Shown one piece after another: positions 8,425 through 17,495 of a stretch of 64,000 nt of DNA. Location: positions 1-64,000 of the forward strand of contig JAEVYT010000030.1 of NCBI GenBank assembly GCA_023392615.1, given 5' to 3'. The position numbers were made by a program, and so were the translations under genes. Below the pieces are notes generated by a model. It was not told the origin of the DNA. It did no database searches and saw only the letters and a program-made list of their open reading frames with translations. The DNA comes from Bacillota bacterium. Its GTDB lineage: Bacteria > Bacillota > Clostridia > Lachnospirales > Lachnospiraceae. The first letter of the stretch is position 1. Each line of letters starts with the position of its first letter.

Positions 8425-10127
8425 ATCGAGGAAATATGATTAAATTTGTTGTAGGGATAGGAGCGTTATTTGTAATGGTTCTTATTCTTGTAACCGCAAT
8501 AAGCTCTTTGTCCAGTGCTTCTAAGAATAAAGAGCAGGATAAAAAACTCCAAACGTACATAAGTAAAAGTGAAAGTGAGAAGATTGACTTTTTGATGAAA
8601 TCCATCAACGTCACTACAGCTAGTCCCAGAAAGGCATCCATTAATCTGGAACCTGCTTCTCTCTATGATGAGTTGCCTGATATATCGAAATATCCATTAG
8701 TTGTAGAAGGCAAAGGAGATATCAATATTGAAATATGTACCAGTCCAGAAAAATCAGGCGAGAATAAAGATGGTTGGATGAATGAAGTTGCCAAAAATTT
8801 CAACTCACAGAATTATAAGGTGGATGGAAAGACAATCTCTGTCTCCATTCGTAATATCTCTTCCGGTCAGGGTGCGGATTATATTCTCTCGAAAAAGTAT
8901 ATGCCGGATGCATTTGCTCCATCCTCGATATTATGGGGTAATCTGATTAAGGCACAAGGGGGAAGCGTTAATATTGTTTCTGACAAACTAGTTGGTAACG
9001 TGGCAGGTATATTAGTAAATGAAGCTACCAAGAAGAAGTTGGAGTCAAGTTATGGGAAGGCTGATATGGCAGCGGTATTAAAGGCAGTGGAAAAGAATGA
9101 GATGATGATGGGTTATACGAATCCACTTGCAAGTTCTACTGGTTTGAATTTCTTATTAAGTACCTTAGCTCATAGCGACAGCAAAAATTTACTAAGTGAT
9201 AAAGCAAAGGCAGGCTTTACGAGCTTCCAGAATAATGTTCCTTTTGTTGCTTATACCACGATGCAGATGAGAGAGAGTGCAGCTTCGGGCAAATTAGACG
9301 GTATGGTTATGGAATATCAAACCTATCAAAATGATCCGGAATTAAAAAAATATGAATTTATACCATTTGGAATTCGGCATGATAATCCATTATATAAAGT
9401 AGGAACACTAACAGCAGATAAAGAACAAGTCTTAAGTAAGTTTGCTGAATTCTGCGCAAATAAGGATTCCCAAAAGCTTGCGACCGAGTATGGATTTAAT
9501 GGTTTAGATAGCTATAAAGGTGAGAATTATGATACAAACGGTGCAACAGTCTTACAGGCACAGCAACTATGGAAGGCGAATAAGGATGGCGGTAAGGATA
9601 TTATAGCGGTATTCGTAGCAGATGTTAGCGGTAGCATGGACGGAGATCCGTTATCCCAGCTTAAGAAGAGTTTAATTAATGGAGCACAGTATATCAATGA
9701 TAATAACTACGTTGGTCTGGTAAGCTATAGCTCTGGAGTAACCAAGGAGGTTCCTATCGATAAATTTGACCTTAATCAACGAGCTTATTTCCAAGGAGCG
9801 GTTGAAGACCTGACAGCCGGTGGTGGTACCGCAACCTATGATGGAATAACAGTTGCAATCGATATGCTAGAGAAGGCAAAGAAGGATAAACCGAATGCGA
9901 AGGTAATGTTATTCTTGCTAAGTGATGGGGTAACAACTCAAGGTATCACACTGAATTATGCACAACCTTTAATTGAACAAAGCAAGATTCCTGTTTATAC
10001 CATCGGATATAATGAAGATATTGCAGCATTGCAGAAGATATCCAATATCAATGAGGCTTCCAGTATCAACGCAGATTCGGATGATGTAATCTATAAGATT
10101 AAGAGCTTATTTAATGCACAGATGTAG
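8421..10127 (+). CDS. Membrane-anchored solute-binding/VWA-domain protein
   Basis: 568 residues. One N-terminal transmembrane segment (FVVGIGALFVMVLILVTAI) is followed by a short linker. Residues ~90-350 resemble an extracellular solute-binding protein (VEGKGDINIEICTSPEKSG, NEVAKNFNSQNY, MMMGYTNPLASSTGL). Residues ~395-565 are a von Willebrand factor A domain with a full MIDAS: D401-V-S403-G-S405, the Thr of GGGTATYDG and the Asp of LLSDG. It should bind a divalent metal and an extracellular partner or ligand. Coupled by ATGA overlap to the preceding membrane gene. The fusion is known among VWA-containing proteins of Firmicutes, but the role is not established. Confidence 0.85.
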   Translation: MNRGNMIKFVVGIGALFVMVLILVTAISSLSSASKNKEQDKKLQTYISKSESEKIDFLMKSINVTTASPRKASINLEPASLYDELPDISKYPLVVEGKGDINIEICTSPEKSGENKDGWMNEVAKNFNSQNYKVDGKTISVSIRNISSGQGADYILSKKYMPDAFAPSSILWGNLIKAQGGSVNIVSDKLVGNVAGILVNEATKKKLESSYGKADMAAVLKAVEKNEMMMGYTNPLASSTGLNFLLSTLAHSDSKNLLSDKAKAGFTSFQNNVPFVAYTTMQMRESAASGKLDGMVMEYQTYQNDPELKKYEFIPFGIRHDNPLYKVGTLTADKEQVLSKFAEFCANKDSQKLATEYGFNGLDSYKGENYDTNGATVLQAQQLWKANKDGGKDIIAVFVADVSGSMDGDPLSQLKKSLINGAQYINDNNYVGLVSYSSGVTKEVPIDKFDLNQRAYFQGAVEDLTAGGGTATYDGITVAIDMLEKAKKDKPNAKVMLFLLSDGVTTQGITLNYAQPLIEQSKIPVYTIGYNEDIAALQKISNINEASSINADSDDVIYKIKSLFNAQM

Positions 10128-10195
10128 TATTGATTTGGGCGTCAAATACAATAATCTTTGATTTGAATTATTAATATGTACTTGTAATGTATTGA

Positions 10196-10334
10196 TAAGA
10201 ATTGAAAAACATATCTCCTTAGCAACACGCTCTCGCTTGTATGAAGTACATAATGGTACATAAGAACATAAACTACATGTTCTAAGTGCCAACGACTTCA
10301 TACGGTTGCTTAAGAGATATGTTTTCTATTCTTA
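10196..10334. repeat. Foldback repeat, single copy of the family at 53.5-53.9 kb
   Basis: A 139-bp imperfect palindrome. The outer arms of about 30 bp (TAAGAATTGAAAAACATATC... and its inverse ending GATATGTTTTCTATTCTTA) enclose an inner hairpin, TAAGAACAT/ATGTTCTA on the plus strand. Between them lie CAACACGCTCTCGCTTG and GACTTCATACGGTTGC. Read on the minus strand, the core matches the repeats at 53.5-53.9 kb nearly base for base. It sits after the VWA gene, where it may also end transcription. Confidence 0.85.
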
Positions 10335-10533
10335 TGGTAAACATAATCTTGTATAGATTAACTATAAAATCATAGGATTGGAGATTTTGACACCTTAATT
10401 AATAATTATAATTTATGTCGACATAATACCGAAGAATTGTAATTCGCAATATCTGTGGCTTGCGTTTTCTTTCAAATTATGATATATACAACCTTATAAC
10501 AATTAATTTGTTTTGAAAGGATTGATCGATACA

Positions 10534-11739
10534 ATGGGTTTGAATGAAACACCTTCAGCAGATAGAATACATATCGGTTTTTTTGGAAGAAGAAATGCAG
10601 GAAAGTCAAGCATCGTAAATGCAGTAACCGGCCAGGAATTGGCAGTGGTATCCGACGTAAAGGGAACAACGACAGATCCGGTTTATAAGGCTATGGAGCT
10701 GCTTCCGATTGGCCCTGTTATGATTATCGATACACCGGGAATTGATGATGTCGGTATGCTTGGCGAGCTTCGAGTTCGCAAGACGAAACAGGTTTTGAAT
10801 AAGACGGATGTGGCGGTATTAGTAGTTGATTCCATAGCTGGAATCTCTCCCGAAGATGAGGAACTGATTCAGTTCTTTAAGGAAAAGAATATTAATTACA
10901 TCATTGTTTGTAATAAATCTGATTTACTTGATGCTGTTCCGGCGGTAAAGGAGCATGAAATCTATGTCAGTGCGAAAGAGAAAAATAATATAGAAGAACT
11001 GAAAGAAAAGATTGCATCGCTTGCACCGGTGGAGAATCAGAAGCTAAAAATTGTGGCTGACTTAATTAATCCCTCTGATTTTGTAGTTTTGGTTACTCCG
11101 ATTGACAAGGCGGCTCCGAAGGGGAGATTGATTTTACCTCAGCAGCAGACCATTCGTGATATATTGGAAGCAGATGCTACCGCAATCGTAGTGAAGGAGT
11201 ACGAGCTGAGAGAAACACTTGCTAATCTTGGGAAGAAGCCTAAGCTTGTCATCACGGATAGCCAAGTATTTGCTAAAGTTTCAGCAGATACGCCAAAGGA
11301 TATTATGTTAACCTCTTTTTCTATTCTATTTGCCAGATACAAGGGGTTACTTGAAGAGGCAGCAAAGGGTGCGGCAGCAATCGAAAAACTGGAAGATGGG
11401 GATACGATATTAATCTCTGAGGGTTGTACCCATCACCGTCAATGCGATGATATCGGTCAGGTAAAGCTACCGAGATGGATCAAGAACTATACAGGCAAAC
11501 AATTGAACTTTGAATTCACCTCCGGCGGTGAGTTTTATGAGGATCTTACGAAGTATAAGTTGATTGTACATTGTGGAGGATGCATGTTACCGGAGAGAGA
11601 AGTGAGATTTCGTATGAAATGTGCAGCGGATCAGGCAACACCAATTACAAATTATGGTATATTGATCGCCTATATGCAGGGCATATTGGAGAGAAGTTTA
11701 GAACCGTTTCCACACATTTTAGCAGAAATTGAGGAATAA
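10534..11739 (+). CDS. hydF: [FeFe] hydrogenase maturation GTPase HydF
   Basis: 401 residues. HydF is the GTP-binding scaffold on which the 2Fe subcluster of the H-cluster is assembled before transfer to HydA. Seen: P-loop GRRNAGKSS, G2/G3 region VKGTTTDPVY and DTPGIDD, NKSDLL for guanine recognition, a dimerisation middle domain, and the C-terminal iron-sulfur motif with CTHHRQCDD followed by HCGGC. The ATG at 10534 gives the family N-terminus MGLNETP; GAAAGGA lies 12 bases upstream. An in-frame TTG at 10513 is less likely. It is followed after two bases by an aspartase gene. HydE and HydG are not in the window; the hydrogenase itself lies at 32-37 kb. Confidence 0.97.
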   Translation: MGLNETPSADRIHIGFFGRRNAGKSSIVNAVTGQELAVVSDVKGTTTDPVYKAMELLPIGPVMIIDTPGIDDVGMLGELRVRKTKQVLNKTDVAVLVVDSIAGISPEDEELIQFFKEKNINYIIVCNKSDLLDAVPAVKEHEIYVSAKEKNNIEELKEKIASLAPVENQKLKIVADLINPSDFVVLVTPIDKAAPKGRLILPQQQTIRDILEADATAIVVKEYELRETLANLGKKPKLVITDSQVFAKVSADTPKDIMLTSFSILFARYKGLLEEAAKGAAAIEKLEDGDTILISEGCTHHRQCDDIGQVKLPRWIKNYTGKQLNFEFTSGGEFYEDLTKYKLIVHCGGCMLPEREVRFRMKCAADQATPITNYGILIAYMQGILERSLEPFPHILAEIEE

Positions 11740-11741
11740 AT

Positions 11742-13073
11742 ATGCGTAAGGAAAAAGATAAGATTGGAGAGCTAGAGCTTGCGGAGGATATTGCTTACGG
11801 GCTTCAAACTGCTCGGGCAAAGGATAACTTTGCACTAGACTTCAGGCGAACCAACTTAAAGCTTATATATAATATAGTTAAAATCAAAAAGGCAGCAGCG
11901 TTGACTTATCTAAAATTGGGTATTGGTTCAAAGGAAGTTTACGAAGCCATCGTTGAGGCTTGTAATCTGATCTTATGCGGAGATGCGGATGAGTACTTTA
12001 TCGTAGATGCACTTCAAGGCGGGGCAGGTACCTCTACCAATATGAATGTAAATGAAGTGATTGCCAATCTTGCGTTAAAACAAGTGGGAAAATCCTACGG
12101 AGAATATTCTTATATCCACCCTCTTGATGATGTGAACAGAGGACAATCAACAAACGATGTATATCCAACCGCTCTTCGTATGGCGGCAATTGAATTACTC
12201 CGAGATTTGAGTGAGGGTTGTGCGAAGCTTCAACAGGCTCTTCAGCTAAAAGAGAACGAGTTTGACGATATTAAGAAACTGGGACGAACCGAATTAATGG
12301 ATGCGATACCTATTACGTTAGGCTCAGAATTCGGCGCATATGCACAAGCAATCGCACGTGACCGTTGGAGAATCTATAAGGTGGAGGAACGTTTACGCCA
12401 AGTAAATATCGGTGGCACCGCAGTTGGAACCTCGAATAACGCGGAGCGAAAATACCGCTTTGGTATCATCGAAGAATTACGAAGCATGACGGATATCGGA
12501 ATGGCTGTTGCGGAATACCCAATGGATATCACTCAGAACAATGATGTATTTGTTGAAGTGTCCGGGTTGCTAAAGGCATTGGCGGTAAACTTAATTAAGA
12601 TATCCAATGACCTAAGATTGATGAATTCAGGACCACATGGGGGATTTGGAGAAATCAAACTTGCGGCGATGCAGATGGGCAGCACCATTATGCCAGGCAA
12701 AATCAATCCGGTTATTCCTGAGATGGTGATGCAAACCGGCATGAAAGTGATTGCAAATGACAGCGCGATATCGATGGCAGCAGCACATGGTGAATTTGAA
12801 TTAAATGCATTTTTGCCTCTGATAGCAGATTCTTTATTAGAGAGCTTATCCTTGCTGATCAATTCTGTTTCATTATTTCGAACGAAATGCATTGATTTAA
12901 TCGAGCCGGATCGTGAAAGATGCGAAGAATTATTGAACCGATCCTATGCATTTGCAACAGGATACACTGCGAAACTTGGATATGATGTAGTCAGCCGGGT
13001 AATCGCGGAGCATAAGGGAAATGCAGATTTAATTAGAGAGACCTTAAAGGAACTGTCAAAAGACCTCGATTAA
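11742..13073 (+). CDS. aspA: Aspartate ammonia-lyase family protein in the hydF operon
   Basis: 443 residues, slightly shorter than classical aspartase. Family signatures: GGAGTSTNMNVNEVIAN, the HPLDDVNRGQSTNDVYPTALR block, and the catalytic loop GSTIMPGKINP. The expected reaction is L-aspartate to fumarate plus ammonia. The start is two bases after the hydF stop, with GAGGAA inside the end of hydF as ribosome site, so the two genes are cotranscribed. As far as I know this pairing recurs in clostridial and Bacteroides maturation operons. Since the bridging amine of the H-cluster needs nitrogen, local ammonia supply is a reasonable inference, but other lyase substrates cannot be excluded. Confidence 0.9.
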   Translation: MRKEKDKIGELELAEDIAYGLQTARAKDNFALDFRRTNLKLIYNIVKIKKAAALTYLKLGIGSKEVYEAIVEACNLILCGDADEYFIVDALQGGAGTSTNMNVNEVIANLALKQVGKSYGEYSYIHPLDDVNRGQSTNDVYPTALRMAAIELLRDLSEGCAKLQQALQLKENEFDDIKKLGRTELMDAIPITLGSEFGAYAQAIARDRWRIYKVEERLRQVNIGGTAVGTSNNAERKYRFGIIEELRSMTDIGMAVAEYPMDITQNNDVFVEVSGLLKALAVNLIKISNDLRLMNSGPHGGFGEIKLAAMQMGSTIMPGKINPVIPEMVMQTGMKVIANDSAISMAAAHGEFELNAFLPLIADSLLESLSLLINSVSLFRTKCIDLIEPDRERCEELLNRSYAFATGYTAKLGYDVVSRVIAEHKGNADLIRETLKELSKDLD

Positions 13074-13131
13074 CTGACACAATATAAACGAATCGGTTAC
13101 AGAAAACTACTAATCATAAGGAGGCTTACGA

Positions 13132-13518
13132 ATGAAGACAAGAAGAGAAAAGGGTAAATATTCAACCGCAAGATTAGTACTTGGAATTATATCAATTGTA
13201 TTGTTTATTATCATCGGCTTACAATCATTTATCGTGCTTGTTGATCATGCATTATCAGCAAATGCAGATCGAAGTGGAATGCTCGGAATACTGGTAGCTC
13301 TATTGGTATTGGTTGCAGGAATTATAGGAATCGCAACAAGGAATTCCAAGGCAAATGTCGGTTCCATTATTAGTACGGTTTTATATGGTTTAGGAGGAAT
13401 CGTATCCTTTTGTGGTACCAATGCTTATCTAGGTTTAAGGATATGGGGAGTTTTGGTACTTAGCTTTGGAATTGTATTTTTACTAACTTCTATTCAGAAA
13501 AAGAAAGAGCTGTTTTAA
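13132..13518 (+). CDS. Small four-helix membrane protein, unknown (DUF6142-like)
   Basis: 128 residues with a basic N-terminus (KTRREKGKYS) and four hydrophobic segments, several with glycine-rich faces (GILVALLVLVAGIIGIAT, VLYGLGGIVSFCG). AAGGAGG lies 8 bases before ATG. It probably shares the hydF-aspA transcript, 58 bases after the aspartase gene. I recall similar small proteins in Lachnospiraceae annotated DUF6142, but have no function for them. Confidence 0.7.
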   Translation: MKTRREKGKYSTARLVLGIISIVLFIIIGLQSFIVLVDHALSANADRSGMLGILVALLVLVAGIIGIATRNSKANVGSIISTVLYGLGGIVSFCGTNAYLGLRIWGVLVLSFGIVFLLTSIQKKKELF

Positions 13519-13684
13519 ATTGTTTAATAAAGTAAGATAGACTACATGAATTTAGGATAATTATATGAAAGATTCAAGTGAATATTTTCTAAAATGGAAT
13601 GAATATTGTTCCTTAATAAAATTTATCTTTGGGTTCCTTGTCTAAGCTTAAGAGAAGAGTCAAAAAGTAAAGTTTATCTTTGAT

Positions 13685-13740
13685 AAAAAAGCATCATCTT
13701 AAGGAAGTAGAGTTTCTCTTACCTTAGAATGATGCTTTTC
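13685..13740. terminator. Hairpin terminator, repeat type A (copy 1)
   Basis: AAAAGCATCAT and ATGATGCTTTT form the outer stem, and CTTAAGG with CCTTAG continues it around a loop containing GAGTTTCTCTT. A run of T follows. A clearly related hairpin lies at 16535-16594. The rest of 13519-14194 is AT-rich DNA with no gene that I can support. Confidence 0.75.
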
Positions 13741-14194
13741 TATGTTTTAAAATTTACTTTACTAAATTTATGTATCTAACGATTTCATAAAAGTTTAAAA
13801 AATATTTAAACATGGGCTTTTTGGAATGTTTTAGCGATTGCCTTCATTTGGTTAGAAAAAGTTATAATAACAACGGTTCTCCTTCTATTTAGAACTACAA
13901 TTAAAATAATAATTGTGCATCATTTCAAAGTATAATCTACATAACTGTTCTATTATATTCAATAATGGCACTACCTTAATCTATGCTTCCTTAAATACCA
14001 AATAGAATATCTTTATGCTTGATTTTAATATCAACAGTTATTGATGGATTTTGTAAACATGATAAACAATCAAATACCAACTCAATTATAAATCAAAATA
14101 CATCCTTCCCGGTTCCGATTGGGTTATAGTGCTTAAATAAAATATATATGCCAGATGTTTCATCAATGTAAGGAATATCGATTTACCTCGCAAA

Positions 14195-14650
14195 GTTAAA
14201 TTTCGTGAGCGGTATAAGAAACTAGAATTCAAAGTGGATAAATGGTGTCGCGTTGGACGTAAGAATGAATACTTTCTATTGCTCACTATACACTTTGTTG
14301 ATACTAGTCTGATATTAGCTTTTTTACGAGATACTAATACATCTATATCAGTAACAGATATCTATGAAACGCTTTATGACAGGCTGGGAAAGCCTCTCTT
14401 CAAAAAATTGTTTCCGGTTACTCTGACGGATAACGGCAGCGAGTTTTCTAATCCCTAAGCCATCGAGTTTGGAGATGAGAAATTCACTGGACTTCGCACA
14501 AATTGTTTAACTGATATGTTGGAAATTGATGTAAAAAGATATAATGGAGGTAAATCATGGACTGTTCTGAAGGATTCTTCCAAAAAGGAGCAGCCTCAAC
14601 AATGACACAAGAAGATATCAGCTTAATGATGAACTTTTTTAATTCTTAAA
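14195..14650 (+). mobile_element. IS30-family transposase remnant
   Basis: Decayed integrase-core fragment. KWCRVGRKNEYFLLLTIHF, LAFLRDTNTSISVTDIYE and LTDNGSEFSNP match IS30-type transposases. The DNGSEF motif holds one catalytic acid. An in-frame TAA at 14456 then interrupts AIEFGDEKF. Further on, a short TQEDISLMMN piece matches the transposase C-terminal region. N-terminal helix-turn-helix and inverted repeats are gone. It is a marker of past insertion in this gene-poor stretch. Confidence 0.8.
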
Positions 14651-15125
14651 AAAGAAAAAAGGTGAACATCCGTTGCCTATGCGAAATGTTCAGCTTTTCC
14701 ATATAGAGAAGAGGTTTTACATAACTTGGATATTCACCAGGTACTGCCAGTGACATTATGTTAAAAGCAAGACTTCTTAAAAATAATATAAAACAGCGCT
14801 AACAGCTCATTAATTACTGAAAAAAGGGGGAGATTCTCCGATTACAAAAAATCGAGAGGGAGTTGACTTCCTTTTGGTATGTCTATTTTCTGTATAATAC
14901 TGTAGAAAAGCAAAAAATCAAACTGCAATTCACTTACAAGTGGAACTTTTAGTTAACAATAACTGCATTTCAATTATAAAAGTTGTAGTTTTACTTACAT
15001 ATATCCAGTTGTTGGTTACAAATATTGTAGCTCGTTTATTTGTGGCATCTCGCGTTGCTATAAAGCTATTTTTTTACGTTTTTGTACATATTTATACAAA
15101 ATATGAATAATTAGTTATATATTAA
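14651..15125. other. AT-rich spacer without a supported gene
   Basis: Short AT-rich sequence between the transposase remnant and the metalloprotease promoter. There is a TATAAT at about 14894 but no properly spaced -35 box and no gene behind it. I see no coding or RNA feature. Confidence 0.5.
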
Positions 15126-15154
15126 TTGACATATGTTGTTAATATATATATAAT
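15126..15154 (+). promoter_or_regulatory. Consensus sigma-A promoter of the metalloprotease unit
   Basis: TTGACA, exactly 17 bp, then TATAAT. Both boxes are consensus. The start codon of the metalloprotease lies 56 bases further on. This suggests strong, constitutive expression unless a repressor acts. Confidence 0.8.
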
Positions 15155-15209
15155 ATTGGATGTGTCAAAATATTATATATTTAAATAATTTAATAAGGAG
15201 GATATTTAA

Positions 15210-15788
15210 GTGAGAAAGTTAAATAATAATTTTGGAAAAATATTCATAATAACTGCGCTTATCTTGAGTTTATCAACTTCGCCCGCATACGCAGATATTT
15301 TTGGAGGAACTACATCAAGAAATTCAGATGGCTACATAGAAATATATTATGATTCAAGTATTAAAGAAAACGGTTATAGTAGCATGTTTGGTAATGCATT
15401 AGAAGAATGGACTGGTATTAGTAGTAAAATGAAAGGGATTTGGCATATCAGTAGTCACGCTACAAATTGTACTACAGCTTATGTTGCAGATACATCTGTA
15501 AGTGGTAAGTTAGGTCAGTGTATGCCTTATAAAAAAGTTTTAGGTATTGGTGTAGCAGCAGATTATGATGAGAATTGGAGCTATACTGTGCTTACTGTTT
15601 ATGATAATCAAATGGAAAAAGAAAAAATGACTGATGCACAAAAAACTGCTAACATCGCGCATGAAATGGGTCATATGCAAAAATTAAAACATACATCAGT
15701 AAGCAATACTTCAATTATGAAACAGGGAATTCAGTCCATAAAAGTTCAATCATATGATAAAAATGAAATAAAAAGGAAATGGAATTAA
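15210..15788 (+). CDS. Secreted metzincin-like zinc metalloprotease
   Basis: 192 residues with a GTG start; AAGGAGG is 8 bases upstream. Signal peptide with core IFIITALILSLSTS and cleavage near AYADIF. The zinc motif AHEMGHMQKLKH fits HExxHxxxxxH, with Lys where metzincins usually have Gly, and SIMKQG supplies the Met-turn. The protein is small for a metalloprotease and has no visible propeptide. It is followed after about 25 bases by a second exported protein, which could be an inhibitor, immunity factor or partner. M10/M12-like is the best guess; the exact family is not clear. Confidence 0.75.
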   Translation: MRKLNNNFGKIFIITALILSLSTSPAYADIFGGTTSRNSDGYIEIYYDSSIKENGYSSMFGNALEEWTGISSKMKGIWHISSHATNCTTAYVADTSVSGKLGQCMPYKKVLGIGVAADYDENWSYTVLTVYDNQMEKEKMTDAQKTANIAHEMGHMQKLKHTSVSNTSIMKQGIQSIKVQSYDKNEIKRKWN

Positions 15789-15814
15789 TTATTTTATTTG
15801 AAGGAGGATTAACA

Positions 15815-16399
15815 TTGAAAAAGAAAATAACATTATCAATATGCTTGTTAGTTATGATATTTGGAGGTTTATATTATTTTACAATATATAGTACAGTACA
15901 TGAAATTAAAATACATGCAGATTATGTGACTTATAATACGGAAGACCAATTAAGTAATGACGCAGATATTATTTTGTATGGCACACCTAAAGATAAATTT
16001 GAAGATAGGGAACATGTGAATAAATTTCAGAATGGTACATTACTTGATTTTTATACATTGACTGATTTCAATGTACAAGAAGTGATAAAAAATTCAACAA
16101 CATTAACAATTAATAAATCTGATTCTTTTAAAGTTATTGAACCAGCTGGAATGATTCAAGAAATTGACGGAAAAAAGATATTAGAAATGGATGCTTACAA
16201 ACCAATGAACCAAGATAACAATTATGTGATTTTTTTAAAAAATAATGGTATAGGTGGTTATTCAATAATTAATATGTCAAATGGAGCCTTTAATATGGAT
16301 GAAACAAAAAGTAGCATAAGTAGTGAAGGTATAGATAACGAAAAACATTCTGAAATTAAAAAATCAGTAAAGAAGAAATATTCCAAATTCATTCATTAA
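15815..16399 (+). CDS. Membrane-anchored or exported protein, unknown
   Basis: 194 residues from TTG 15815, chosen because AAGGAGG ends 8 bases ahead; an in-frame ATG at 15779 overlaps the metalloprotease gene and has no ribosome site. One N-terminal hydrophobic helix (ITLSICLLVMIFGGLYYF) is followed by a ~165-residue extracellular domain with mixed strands, e.g. ADIILYGTPKDKFED, NNYVIFLKNN and GGYSIINMSNGAF. No cysteine lipobox is seen. Cotranscribed with the metalloprotease and ended by a strong terminator. Partner or protective role is inference from position only. Confidence 0.7.
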   Translation: MKKKITLSICLLVMIFGGLYYFTIYSTVHEIKIHADYVTYNTEDQLSNDADIILYGTPKDKFEDREHVNKFQNGTLLDFYTLTDFNVQEVIKNSTTLTINKSDSFKVIEPAGMIQEIDGKKILEMDAYKPMNQDNNYVIFLKNNGIGGYSIINMSNGAFNMDETKSSISSEGIDNEKHSEIKKSVKKKYSKFIH

Positions 16400-16431
16400 C
16401 TAGATTTTCAAAGTACATAGGTGATAATTGG

Positions 16432-16474
16432 TACTAGCAGAGGTATTCTATCGAAATACCTCTGCTAGTATTTT
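16432..16474 (+). terminator. Strong terminator of the metalloprotease unit
   Basis: TACTAGCAGAGGTATT and AATACCTCTGCTAGTA are a perfect 16-bp stem with a 7-base loop, followed by TTTT. Confidence 0.85.
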
Positions 16475-16534
16475 GGCTCTTTGTCGATCCTGCTAATGAA
16501 GTCAAGAATTAATTAAAGTTATTTTAATAAATAA

Positions 16535-16594
16535 AAATGCATCATTAATAAAGAACGAGAGTTTCTCTTTCCTAAAAATGATGCTTCTTTTTTG
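16535..16594. repeat. Hairpin repeat type A (copy 2)
   Basis: GCATCAT and ATGATGC form the outer stem around a core with GAGAGTTTCTCTTTCC, followed by TTCTTTTTTT. The core GAGTTTCTCTT and both arms match the hairpin at 13685-13740. The two copies bracket the transposase remnant and the metalloprotease unit. Confidence 0.7.
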
Positions 16595-17151
16595 TAGCTC
16601 TATCAATTACACTTTTTTAAAAATCTTTAAACAAATTTTAAAACTTGAGTATTGTTTTTTGAAATAGTATATCATTTTACTGTATTATCATTATTTTCAC
16701 AAAATAGAATAACAAATATTTAATGGTTTTACTTACTGATTATAGTGAAAAATATAATACCATATGAATTTTCCAAAGCCAGATCACAGGTTTTGGAGAA
16801 TAATAAATCATCAGTTATGGCATGCCGATTTTTAAGGAATTATTAAGGATTAGATATTTAAGGTTTTTATTGATTATCATAGCTAAGTGTTGTAATTTCT
16901 TGATTTATAGCATTTGATATAATAATTACTATTAATATTATTCAGATAGATACTAACGGCGCGTCAGTTTCAGAGCTTATATAGAGATTATCGAACGTTG
17001 AAGCATGCTACTAGGTCAAGTGGTGGGTTTTGAGTTCACATCCGGTAAGTATTTAAGGGCTTGGCTAGGTGAATGATACTGAAATTAAAGAAAACTTATA
17101 TAAAAGCCTTGAATTTTTCCAGGCTTATTTTGCTATTTAAGAGGGATATGA
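16595..17151. other. Spacer without a supported gene
   Basis: AT-rich sequence. A slightly less AT-rich stretch around 16950-17060 stands out, but it does not fold as a tRNA and matches nothing I know. It may belong to the same decayed element as the resolvase remnant that follows. Confidence 0.4.
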
Positions 17152-17404
17152 ATGATATATGAATATACAAAGGTAAGTACTAAGACAGCAAGCTATGGAA
17201 GGTAATATTATAGAAATTCAAGAAAATTTTACAAAAATAGAATATGGCAGATGTAAAACTTAGATAGCTTTACGGGAATAAAAACGGTTGGGAGGAACTT
17301 AAATAAGATATTGAATAAGCTAAAAGAAAGGATTCGATAATATGTAATAAATTTGATTTGATTGCGCAGAGCTTAGGTAGAGAAAGTATTAATAACTCTT
17401 AGAT
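17152..17404 (+). pseudogene. Serine recombinase (resolvase) remnant
   Basis: Translation with stops and frame changes still shows a resolvase N-terminal domain: MIYEYTKVSTKTASYGR (catalytic Ser in the VSTKT motif), then DSFTGIKTVGRNLNKILNKL, then in another frame NKFDLIAQSLGRES. These match the order R-V-S, D..SG.., K.DR.ARS of small resolvases and invertases. At least three stops and a frameshift are present. No recombination site was identified. Confidence 0.65.
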
Positions 17405-17495
17405 TGAAGAGTAAAAATATGTATAATTCATATAGGATTTATGGAGAATACACCGAGTAATAAATAAATGACATTTTGCTTTTTCAGAATTTATA

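Noticed and set aside
16940..17060. tRNA-like sequence
   Set aside because: GGGTTTTGAGTTCACATCC recalls a T-arm, but no acceptor stem or anticodon arm can be formed around it.
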